A DNA stretch of 64,000 bases from Caryophanon latum. GTDB taxonomy: Bacteria; Bacillota; Bacilli; Bacillales_A; Planococcaceae. Location: assembly GCF_001700325.1 (NCBI RefSeq), contig NZ_MATO01000015.1, forward strand, positions 1 to 64,000, read 5' to 3'. Below the pieces are notes generated by a model. The model was not told where the DNA came from, searched no databases, and worked only from the letters and a program-made list of their open reading frames with translations. Shown here piece after piece: positions 57,252 through 64,000 of this stretch; position 1 is the first letter of the stretch; every line of letters starts with the position of its first letter. A program made the translations under genes and the position numbers.

Positions 57252-57428
57252 ATGACAAACGTAACAACAAATACAACACGTCGCGTAAAAGAGCTGCCGC
57301 TAGTCGAGGAATTTAAAAAACCGAGTGCAATCGTTGTACTAGGAGCTGCATTTGGAATGGGTGTACTGTATGCTATTGGATCATTTGGAGTTATGTTCTA
57401 CGACATGCTAATGAAAATGATGTCGTAA
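57252..57428 (+). CDS. Small single-pass membrane protein
   Basis: A 58-residue protein: a soluble, basic N-terminus (TTRRVKELPLVEEFKKPSAI) and one membrane segment (about 27-50, VVLGAAFGMGVLYAIGSFGV). GGGGGC precedes ATG 57252. It has its own promoter and terminator, so it is very likely a real gene; I do not recognise it. Confidence 0.7.
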   Translation: MTNVTTNTTRRVKELPLVEEFKKPSAIVVLGAAFGMGVLYAIGSFGVMFYDMLMKMMS

Positions 57429-57445
57429 ACATTCGTATAAATGAA

Positions 57446-57479
57446 AGTGAGGTTGCATTGACGCAGCCTCGCTTTTTTG
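57446..57479 (+). terminator. Intrinsic terminator
   Basis: GTGAGGTTGC pairs with GCAGCCTCGC, followed by T's. Confidence 0.8.
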
Positions 57480-57637
57480 TGCGCTCTAGAAAAACAATTG
57501 TACATATTTTTGTATTTCAATATAGAAAAAAATGAAGTCATATGTTAGGATTGGGTATATTATTTGATTAGCGTATATACGTAGGCGTAGTGAAAGCGCA
57601 GCGTGTTTACAGTTAAACAGCATTTGGAGGAAATATC

Positions 57638-58837
57638 ATGAGCAGCATTTGGCAAGCGTGGACGAACATGAGTTTAGTCGTGCGTATTATTGTCGGGATT
57701 ATTGCTGGTATTGCATTGGCATTTATCGTGCCAAACGTAACAGCAATCGGTTTACTCGGTACGTTATTCATTGGTGCACTGAAAGCAGTTGCGCCTGTTT
57801 TAGTATTTATTCTTGTAATTCACGCAATTTCAACGCATAAAGCAGGTGCGAAAACGAATATGCGCACAATTATTATTTTGTATGCAATTGGGACGTTATC
57901 AGCAGGCTTAGTTGCAGTTGTCGCAAGCTTCTTATTCCCAACGAAGCTGACGTTACCAACATCAACAGAGGAAATTTCAGCACCGAGTGGCATCGGTGAA
58001 GTGCTTGAAACGTTATTTGTGAGCTTAGTAGCAAATCCAATTACAGCGATTGCAGACGCCAATTACATCGGTATTTTAGCGTGGGCGTTATTGCTAGGTT
58101 TTGCATTAAAAGCCGCAAGCGATACGACAAAAACAGTGATTACGAATTTATCAGAGGCGATTTCAAAGGTCGTACAATGGGTTATTCAATTAGCACCACT
58201 TGGTATTTTAGGTTTAGTATTTAACGTCGTAGCGGAAACTGGTTTATCGACGTTAAGCGAGTATGGGCGATTAATTGTCGTGCTCGTATCATGTATGTTG
58301 ATCGTTGCGTTAGTTGTAAATCCGTTAATCGTGTTTGTAGCGACGCGTCGCAATCCGTATCCACTTGTGTTCATGACGTTACGTGAAAGTGCGATAACGG
58401 CATTTTTTACGCGAAGCTCAGCAGCGAATATTCCGGTGAACATGAAACTATGTGAAAAGTTAGAGCTAGACGAAGATACATACTCTGTATCGATTCCACT
58501 AGGCGCAACGATTAACATGGCAGGTGCAGCTGTAACGATCGCCGTGTTATCACTTGCAGCAGCACATACGCTAGGCATAGAAGTAGATTTATGGACAGCG
58601 CTTATTTTAATCGTGTTAACAGCTGTTTCAGCATCAGGTGCTTCAGGCGTGCCAGGTGGTTCGTTATTACTCATTCCACTTGCAGCTAGCTTACTTGGCG
58701 TACCAGCAGATGTGGCAGTTCAAATTGTCGGCATCGGCTTCATTATCGGCGTCGTGCAAGACTCTTGTGAAACAGCATTAAACTCATCATCAGACGTTGT
58801 GTTTACTGCAGCAGCACAATATGCAAAAGAGCGTTAA
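57638..58837 (+). CDS. sstT: Serine/threonine:Na+ symporter SstT
   Basis: A 399-residue dicarboxylate/amino acid:cation symporter-family protein of the SstT type, importing serine and threonine with Na+. It starts [20 protein letters not shown] and contains [19 protein letters not shown], the serine-rich hairpin, [20 protein letters not shown] and the substrate segment [29 protein letters not shown] precedes ATG. Single-gene unit. Confidence 0.93.
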   Translation: MSSIWQAWTNMSLVVRIIVGIIAGIALAFIVPNVTAIGLLGTLFIGALKAVAPVLVFILVIHAISTHKAGAKTNMRTIIILYAIGTLSAGLVAVVASFLFPTKLTLPTSTEEISAPSGIGEVLETLFVSLVANPITAIADANYIGILAWALLLGFALKAASDTTKTVITNLSEAISKVVQWVIQLAPLGILGLVFNVVAETGLSTLSEYGRLIVVLVSCMLIVALVVNPLIVFVATRRNPYPLVFMTLRESAITAFFTRSSAANIPVNMKLCEKLELDEDTYSVSIPLGATINMAGAAVTIAVLSLAAAHTLGIEVDLWTALILIVLTAVSASGASGVPGGSLLLIPLAASLLGVPADVAVQIVGIGFIIGVVQDSCETALNSSSDVVFTAAAQYAKER

Positions 58838-58848
58838 TCATAATGCGT

Positions 58849-58898
58849 AAAAAGGTGTACGGCATGAAGCAATTCATGTCGTATGCCTTCTTTTTTTA
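58849..58898 (+). terminator. Intrinsic terminator
   Basis: AAGG-GTACGGCATGA pairs with TCATGTCGTATGCCTT, followed by T's. Confidence 0.85.
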
Positions 58899-58947
58899 AC
58901 GTTTTTCATGCATCATTTTATGGTAGGATAGACGAGGAGGTGAGGAC

Positions 58948-59337
58948 ATGAACTATACATTAACAGAAACAGGCGCGTTTACGACACGCTTTGAATTTGG
59001 CGATTTAACAGTATCGGGTAACGCGGAAATCGGCTTCCGTCCGTATCAGCTACTTGTGTCAGCAGTCGCAGTTTGTAGCGGTGGCGTACTGAAGAAAATT
59101 TTAGAGAAAAAGCGCATCGTATTCACAGACATTTCGTTTACAGCGGATGTGGAACGCGACCCAGCACAAGTTGATAAAATTACGAAAATCGCTGTACACT
59201 TCGTTGTAACAGGTACGGGCTTAAAGCAGGAAGTGTTAGAAAAATCGCTGCATATGGCGACGAAAAACTGCTCGATGGTCGAATCGGTGAAAGACTCAAT
59301 TATCGTAACAGAGACGATCGAAGCAAAAGAGGCGTAA
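58948..59337 (+). CDS. OsmC-family peroxidase-like protein
   Basis: A 129-residue OsmC/Ohr-family protein, usually a thiol-based hydroperoxide reductase. The two conserved cysteines are seen in VAVCSGGVLKKIL and TKNCSMVESVKDS, and FRPYQLLVSAVA precedes the first. GAGGAGGTGAGG precedes ATG. Confidence 0.87.
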   Translation: MNYTLTETGAFTTRFEFGDLTVSGNAEIGFRPYQLLVSAVAVCSGGVLKKILEKKRIVFTDISFTADVERDPAQVDKITKIAVHFVVTGTGLKQEVLEKSLHMATKNCSMVESVKDSIIVTETIEAKEA

Positions 59338-59343
59338 TGAATC

Positions 59344-59376
59344 GGCATTAGTAGGAGTATCTGCTAATGCCTTTTT
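59344..59376 (+). terminator. Intrinsic terminator
   Basis: GGCATTAG-AG pairs with CT-CTAATGCC, followed by T's. Confidence 0.8.
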
Positions 59377-59454
59377 CTATGCAATTGTCGCAATCATTTC
59401 ACATGTGTCACCTGCGCATTTACGGTATAATTAACGTATTGAGGAGGGAGTTTT

Positions 59455-59625
59455 GTGACGAAATTAACGTTAGAATCCCCAGCGTTTAAACGTGTTTCGA
59501 AAAACTTGTCGCTTGAAAATTTTCAAATTGACAAATCGCTCGCACTGCAGGCTTTAGAAGTAATCAATTCGAAAAAAAAGCTGACACCATCGATGATTCG
59601 CGAGGCACTAAATGCAAAGGTATAA
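59455..59625 (+). CDS. Fic-system antitoxin candidate
   Basis: A 56-residue protein (MTKLTLESPAFKRVSKNLSL at the start) upstream of, and overlapping by 14 bases, a Fic gene, the position of VbhA-type antitoxins. Its C-terminal helix SMIREAL matches the antitoxin inhibitory motif S/T-x-x-x-E-G/N except for a final Ala; SLEN elsewhere is another weak candidate. GTG 59455 follows GAGGAGGG; TATAAT lies at 59426-59431. Confidence 0.7.
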   Translation: MTKLTLESPAFKRVSKNLSLENFQIDKSLALQALEVINSKKKLTPSMIREALNAKV

Positions 59626-60187
59626 CTTCGGTGCAGATGACGACTACTTATTGAAAAACAATAAGCTCGGCATTACGACGATGGAGCAGCTAGAGCGAGC
59701 TGAGCAATACGCCTTTATGATTCGTGCTTTGCAAGTAGAAACAGAGCGCTATACAATTAAGCATTTTACGAAGCAATCATTTTGTTCGTTGCATCATCAT
59801 TTATTTCAAGATATTTTCACGTTTGCGGGTGAGTTCCGCGACGTGCAGCTATCGAAGGGCAATACTCGTTTTTGCCAAGCGCAGTTTTTAGACGATATGG
59901 CAGACGAATTGTTTGCGGAGATGCGACGAGAAGGTAACTGGGACACGACAGTACAAGCAGTAGAGCGCCTTGCATATTTCAAGGCAGAGCTCAATATGCT
60001 GCACCCGTTTCGTGAAGGCAACGGACGCACGATTCGCATTTTTTTACATGCGTATGCGCGAACGAAAGGGTATGAGTGGCACTATATGAATTTAGTGAAA
60101 GATGCGTACATGAACTCGATGATTCAGTCCGTAACGAACACGAGTGAGCTGCGACGCATTTTATATGACACATTGCAACCGATATGA
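59612..60187 (+). CDS. Fic-domain AMP-transferase (toxin)
   Basis: A 191-residue Fic protein with the full active motif HPFREGNGRT (catalytic His131), the flap-region strand FRDVQLSKGNTRF and an upstream FTFAGEF, as in class I Fic toxins that transfer AMP to target proteins such as gyrase or topoisomerase IV. It contains no inhibitory helix of its own, so control should come from the overlapping small gene. ATG 59612 lies inside that gene. Confidence 0.88.
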   Translation: MQRYNFGADDDYLLKNNKLGITTMEQLERAEQYAFMIRALQVETERYTIKHFTKQSFCSLHHHLFQDIFTFAGEFRDVQLSKGNTRFCQAQFLDDMADELFAEMRREGNWDTTVQAVERLAYFKAELNMLHPFREGNGRTIRIFLHAYARTKGYEWHYMNLVKDAYMNSMIQSVTNTSELRRILYDTLQPI

Positions 60188-60215
60188 GCTACTAGTACTG
60201 CTAGTGGCTTTTTTG
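60188..60215 (+). terminator. Intrinsic terminator
   Basis: GCTACTAG pairs with CTAGTGGC (one G-U), followed by T's. Confidence 0.7.
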
Positions 60216-60271
60216 TTGCAATCACGTTACTATAGAATGTGGATTAAACGCACGATAAAGGAGCGACTTAA

Positions 60272-60709
60272 ATGGAAATTACAGTGTTAGAACGTTTAAA
60301 TAAAGAAACAGAGGAATTGATCGCAGTAGCAGGTGTAAATTTTTTACAGCAACCGCTTAGCTACTTTGCGCAAAATCAGTCAGAGTATTTGTATGTAGAA
60401 TCACCTGCGTTTGAAGCGTTAAAAATGGACGCGGTAGCGCTAGAGTTTGATGAAGCATTTGAAGTACCAATGGCGTTATTTGGTTTACGCTATAAAAAAA
60501 GCGCAAGCCAAAAGCTAAAGGAATTTTTAAAGCATAATTTAGCACAAGGATTAGTGTCAGGTGCGATGTTTTCAGGTGACGAGGGCATTTGGGAAATTAA
60601 CATTAGCTTAAATGCGATGAACGATTACGATGAAAACCAAACGATTGAGCAAACTTTACAAAAGTTAGAGGCATTTGTAGCACAGCTTGTACAGGCGATT
60701 GAAGCGTAA
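60272..60709 (+). CDS. Hypothetical protein coupled to the methyltransferase
   Basis: A 145-residue acidic protein with the pattern FALFGLRYKKSASQKLKEFL-like in its centre (PMALFGLRYKKSASQ) and an EQTLQKLEAFVAQLVQ C-terminal helix. I cannot name the family. GGAGCG precedes ATG, and its TAA overlaps the ATG of the methyltransferase (TAATG), so the two are co-translated. Confidence 0.7.
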   Translation: MEITVLERLNKETEELIAVAGVNFLQQPLSYFAQNQSEYLYVESPAFEALKMDAVALEFDEAFEVPMALFGLRYKKSASQKLKEFLKHNLAQGLVSGAMFSGDEGIWEINISLNAMNDYDENQTIEQTLQKLEAFVAQLVQAIEA

Positions 60710-61644
60710 TGACGAACTTTTTATATGTATATACTTGGCAAGTTGATGAATATGAGCTTGTGCAGCTAGAGCAACGCAGCTTTTTTAGTACGAGCAGTGG
60801 AGCGAGCTACGTCCTTAGCGACATTGACGTAGCGATTAATCGCAGCCCATTCATTAAAACGAAATTAAAGGTGCTTGCAAGTGGCGAGACGCTTGATGAT
60901 ATCGTGCCGTTTGCAGAGCAGTTAACATATCAAGGTGAAACGTTTCGTGTGCTTTCGCTTAACAGTGCAGCACTAGGCGACGAGCCGAAGCAGCCGTTTC
61001 CAGAGCGTCAACTAGCAGAGCGCACACTCGGCAACGTCATTCCAGGTGAGCCTGATTTAAAGCATGCGGACTGCGTATTTGGCATCGTAAAAATTGACGG
61101 TGTTTGGCATTTCGGTGCGCTTGAGCAAACGGAGCCGATGTGGTTGAAGCATCAAGTAAAGCCGCATTCATATTCAACAGCGCTTGGTACACGTCTTGCT
61201 CGTGCGCTCGTAAATATTGCGGCGCCGCGACCAGAAGGCGTAACAATCATTGATCCGTGCTGTGGTATTGGGACGGTGTTAGTTGAAGCGTTGTCGATGG
61301 ACATTCCGATTTTAGGGCGTGACATGAATTGGTTCGTCGCGCAAGGCTCGCGTAAAAATATCGCGCACTTTGGCTATGAGGGAACAGTGGAGCTTGGGCC
61401 GATCGAGGACGTGACGGAGCATTACGACGTTGCAATTATCGACATGCCGTACAATTTATTTACGAGCGCGTCGTATGAGGAGCAATACGCCATTGTGAAG
61501 GAAGCACGCCGCATTGCAGACCGTGCTGTATTCGTCGCAATTGAACCGATGGACGACATGTTTAAAGAGGCGGGCTTTACGATCGTCGATAAGGCGAACG
61601 TGCCAAAAGGATATTTTTTACGTTTAGTGTACGTATGTGAATAA
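60709..61644 (+). CDS. Trm11-like RNA methyltransferase
   Basis: A 311-residue SAM-dependent methyltransferase. The N-terminal half (1-150) resembles the THUMP-like lead of Trm11 proteins; the catalytic half has the SAM motif IIDPCCGIGTVLVEA and the target-base motif IIDMPYN (D/N-x-P-Y/F type, for exocyclic amines such as guanosine N2). tRNA is the likely substrate. It ends just before a bidirectional terminator. Confidence 0.82.
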   Translation: MTNFLYVYTWQVDEYELVQLEQRSFFSTSSGASYVLSDIDVAINRSPFIKTKLKVLASGETLDDIVPFAEQLTYQGETFRVLSLNSAALGDEPKQPFPERQLAERTLGNVIPGEPDLKHADCVFGIVKIDGVWHFGALEQTEPMWLKHQVKPHSYSTALGTRLARALVNIAAPRPEGVTIIDPCCGIGTVLVEALSMDIPILGRDMNWFVAQGSRKNIAHFGYEGTVELGPIEDVTEHYDVAIIDMPYNLFTSASYEEQYAIVKEARRIADRAVFVAIEPMDDMFKEAGFTIVDKANVPKGYFLRLVYVCE

Positions 61645-61690
61645 AAAAGTGTTGGCAAGGAAATCGATCTTTCCGAGCCAACACTTTTTT
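61643..61690 (+). terminator. Bidirectional terminator
   Basis: AAAAAAGTGTTGGC pairs with GCCAACACTTTTTT; shared by the methyltransferase and the convergent CPBP protease gene. Confidence 0.88.
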
Positions 61691-61693
61691 CTA

Positions 61694-62617
61694 TTATAAA
61701 TATGTATCGTGCTGCGAGAGCGATTGGCGATGGCGATGTGCATGCCAGCGAACGAGTAAATAAAACAGAACGTTAAATAAGACGCTATAAATGAAAAACG
61801 AGTAAAACGTTGCATCGCTCATATCGACATAGAAGAGCGACGGCAAGTTGGCGCCAACGACATCATCTGACGTAATGAAAATGTAAAGGAAAATGTTGTT
61901 TGCTGCATGTGCTCCAATCGCGTATTCAGTCGCATTGAATTTCACTGACATGTACGTTAAAAAGAAGCCAGCGAACACGTAATCAAGCCCAATCCATAGC
62001 GCACCCATACTCATTTCAGGGTTGCCAAAATGCAATGCACCGAAAATGCCGCCCATAATGAGCGCGATAATAAATGGCTGCTGTGTAAACTTTGCCACTA
62101 ATTGTACGCCGAGCCCGCGATAAATGAATTCCTCAAGCGTCGTTTGAATCGGCACGAGCAGTACGACGAGTATCGCAAACAAAATAAATGTGCCGACACC
62201 GTCAAGATTTAATGTGTACGCATCTTTATGTAATGCGTAATCGATAAATTGAATGGCTGCGAGCATGATGAAAAATACGCCAAACGCCCAACCTATTTTT
62301 TTAAAGTCGAAGCGGCTGCGCGATGTGAGCACCGTATACCACGGGCGCTTTAGTAGCCAGCTCGTTAAAAACGCAAGCGCGACAAAACCGATGAGCAAGC
62401 CGATATGTTCCAATATGAAAGAAACGAGCGGTGAGGCTGAAATTACGCGCGGATCTGCCTCGTCTACAATGAACTCGATTGTCGGTGACACGGTCGTAAC
62501 GAGTAATAAAAAGAGAAGAACGCTCGCAATCATGACGATATTTGAAAATAAGAAAAAGAATAATAAGCGAAGCCAGCCGTTTTTACCGTAAGAAGGCAGC
62601 ATGTAATGTTTTTGCAT
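61694..62617 (-). CDS. CPBP-family intramembrane protease
   Basis: A 307-residue polytopic protein (about eight membrane segments) of the CPBP/Abi family. The active-site motifs are present: TTLEEFIYRG (EExxxR) and GGIFGALHFGN (FxxxH). Relatives process prenylated or peptide substrates, or confer self-immunity to bacteriocins; no bacteriocin gene is visible here. AAAGGATGG precedes ATG 62617. Confidence 0.85.
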   Translation of the reverse strand: MQKHYMLPSYGKNGWLRLLFFFLFSNIVMIASVLLFLLLVTTVSPTIEFIVDEADPRVISASPLVSFILEHIGLLIGFVALAFLTSWLLKRPWYTVLTSRSRFDFKKIGWAFGVFFIMLAAIQFIDYALHKDAYTLNLDGVGTFILFAILVVLLVPIQTTLEEFIYRGLGVQLVAKFTQQPFIIALIMGGIFGALHFGNPEMSMGALWIGLDYVFAGFFLTYMSVKFNATEYAIGAHAANNIFLYIFITSDDVVGANLPSLFYVDMSDATFYSFFIYSVLFNVLFYLLVRWHAHRHRQSLSQHDTYL

Positions 62618-62768
62618 GAATCGACCATCCTTTCATAGCTTTACTACTACTATACGGGAAAATAATAGTAACGGTGTCTCTTTTTCTGCAAAATGTAGTA
62701 AATGGTAAGGAAGGCTTGGGTGAGCGAGAATGACGATTGAAAAGTACAACAATGTGTTATGAATGTAT

Positions 62769-62813
62769 AAAAAGGCGGTATTGGGAAAGTGCATTTTCCC
62801 AATACCGCTTTTT
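62769..62813 (-). terminator. Bidirectional terminator
   Basis: AAAAAGGCGGTATTGGGAAA pairs with the arm ending CAATACCGCTTTTT, a stem of about 18 bases. It ends the small minus-strand gene that stops at 62815. Confidence 0.88.
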
Positions 62814-62814
62814 G

Positions 62815-63069
62815 TTAGTTTTGTACTTCTACGTCTGCTCGGTCAACGATTTTAAAATCTTTGTTTGAGTTTTTGTCATTCATTGTAAGCATGACGTTAT
62901 GAATGAAGCCTAAATAATGCGCAGCTTCCTCTACACCTTCTTCAAATACGAAAAAGTCGTAATCGGTTTTGTTCTTTTTGCGCACGATGATGCTGCCTGT
63001 TGTCGTCGTCCAGCGCACATATTTTCCTTTGTTTAATGCTTGCATTACTTGTGATTTTGTTAAAGCCAT
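62815..63069 (-). CDS. Hypothetical small protein
   Basis: An 84-residue protein starting ALTKSQVMQALNKGKYVRWT, with a small beta-rich centre (TGSIIVRKKNKTDYDFFVF). I do not recognise it. AAGGAGCG precedes ATG 63069; it has its own terminator, and codon use is like its neighbours, so it is probably real. Confidence 0.65.
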   Translation of the reverse strand: MALTKSQVMQALNKGKYVRWTTTTGSIIVRKKNKTDYDFFVFEEGVEEAAHYLGFIHNVMLTMNDKNSNKDFKIVDRADVEVQN

Positions 63070-63126
63070 GAGTGACGCTCCTTTATTATTCGATGGGCTT
63101 TACTATAGCGAACCGCGTTTTAAATG

Positions 63127-64000
63127 TCAATTGCGACAATAGCGCGTTAAAAACGTCACGAGCCGCTCGAACGTTTGTTGTGCGTGTGGCGTGTCGAGCA
63201 AAAATTGATATTCGTGTAAAAGTTGTGCGTCCGCCTCGTCATACAACACGACGTCATGCTCGATTTGCTTGTCGGCAAGCTCTTGAGCAAGTGCTTGTGT
63301 ATGCGACGTAAATGTAAACGCATTGCCGTCTGTTAAAAACGTCGGCGGGAAGTTCGGCGGGATATGTCCAATTAACGAAGCATTCGCTGTGTTCGTCGAT
63401 GTTTGCCAGTGGCGGTCGTTCATATATGCCCAACCGGCGCGGTGAAGCAAGGCGGCGAGCCATTTTTTACTGCTGAGCGTATCGAGCTGTGCTAAATCGT
63501 ACGGACCACAGCAAAGAATCGTACCAGCAATTGACGCGGGAGGTACAACTTGTGGTACAGTGATCTTTTTAGCGTACGACTCATCAAGCTGCGAGACGAC
63601 GAACTGAGCAGCAATTTGCGCACCGGCTGAATCACCAGCGAAAAAAATATTGTTTATAGTAACTGTATCGGCGTGATGCGTGACGATATGTGTGTATAGC
63701 TCAGCTAGTTGGAGAAGTGGTGTCGGGTACGTTGCTTCCGGTGCGAGCGCGTAGTTCATCGTTACGACGTCGAAGCCATTTGCAGCAAGCATCGATGCAT
63801 AAATCGCTACGTCCTCTTTATCACCACCTACGTAAGCCCCACCGTGTACCCAAATAATTAATGGTTTTTGCTGTTTTGTACGATTTACAAATAAATCATA
63901 CGTGTTCATGCTAAAATGGGAACGATATCGCAAGTTTCGGTTTACGGAGTAGTGAGCTCGTAATGTATGAAAGTTTGGAGGCGCAGTAGCAAGCCCGTTT
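63127..64000 (-). CDS. Alpha/beta-hydrolase esterase, 5' end outside window
   Basis: At least 291 residues of a hormone-sensitive-lipase/acetyl-esterase-type hydrolase: oxyanion motif WVHGGAYVGG, nucleophile FAGDSAGAQIA, acid region FLTDGNAFT and base LLHEYQFLLD. An in-frame TTG at 63933 could be read as a start, but the frame stays open to the window edge with plausible family sequence (TLRAHYSVNRNLRYRSHF), so the gene is cut. Substrate unknown. Confidence 0.82.
   Translation of the reverse strand, partial: NGLATAPPNFHTLRAHYSVNRNLRYRSHFSMNTYDLFVNRTKQQKPLIIWVHGGAYVGGDKEDVAIYASMLAANGFDVVTMNYALAPEATYPTPLLQLAELYTHIVTHHADTVTINNIFFAGDSAGAQIAAQFVVSQLDESYAKKITVPQVVPPASIAGTILCCGPYDLAQLDTLSSKKWLAALLHRAGWAYMNDRHWQTSTNTANASLIGHIPPNFPPTFLTDGNAFTFTSHTQALAQELADKQIEHDVVLYDEADAQLLHEYQFLLDTPHAQQTFERLVTFLTRYCRN

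Overview
The window is chromosomal DNA from a low-GC Gram-positive bacterium. Strong AGGAGG-type ribosome-binding sites, frequent TTG and GTG starts, short intergenic hairpins with T-runs and families such as DUF3243, DUF3870, DUF819/YkfB, a YfmS-like soluble receptor and SstT all point to Bacillales, most likely a Caryophanaceae/Planococcaceae relative (Lysinibacillus, Solibacillus or Kurthia-like). This placement is inference. I saw no rRNA, tRNA or CRISPR array.

Positions 1 to about 12,100 form an AT-rich accessory island. It carries one tightly overlapping operon on the + strand: a dynamin-like GTPase broken by a small transposable element, a P-loop-less relative, a protein with two fused GTPase domains, a GTPase with a long stalk, a protein with a hydrophobic hairpin, a large HerA/FtsK-type ATPase, an LHH-family nuclease toxin and a SUKH-type immunity protein. 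Membrane remodelling GTPases, a pumping ATPase and a toxin/immunity pair in one translationally coupled operon is the best candidate here for an undescribed conflict or delivery system. A short tmRNA-3'-end-like sequence and a terminator sit where the island stops and core-like DNA begins.

Positions 12,200 to 28,000 hold ordinary genes mixed with small accessory ones: a GNAT/small-ORF pair, Ala-Glu epimerase with a DUF819 membrane protein, a soluble and a membrane chemoreceptor, a broken NERD gene, a GntR regulator, a tryptophanase/tyrosine phenol-lyase family enzyme and a GmrSD-like DUF262/DUF1524 protein.

Positions 28,000 to 39,500 form an unusual chemotaxis cluster: cheW, a CheA with an extra C-terminal CheW domain, a 1239-residue soluble receptor, cheR, cheB and a LuxR-type regulator. 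The receptor has no sensor or membrane segment. Its signalling tip falls at residue 619 of 1239, and both arms are built from exact 56-residue repeats. Two short transposable-element families (A with 8-bp and B with 9-bp target duplications) are scattered through the window and have inserted inside this cluster.

Positions 39,500 to 64,000 contain an SDR, a split rifampicin-phosphotransferase-like pair coupled to an MFS exporter, HEAT and DUF3243 proteins, three further membrane chemoreceptors, DUF2254, a tandem pair of CNNM/HlyC-type proteins with the same leader hairpin, SstT, OsmC, a Fic toxin/antitoxin pair, a Trm11-like methyltransferase, a CPBP protease and an esterase cut by the window end. 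In total there are six chemoreceptors in 64 kb.
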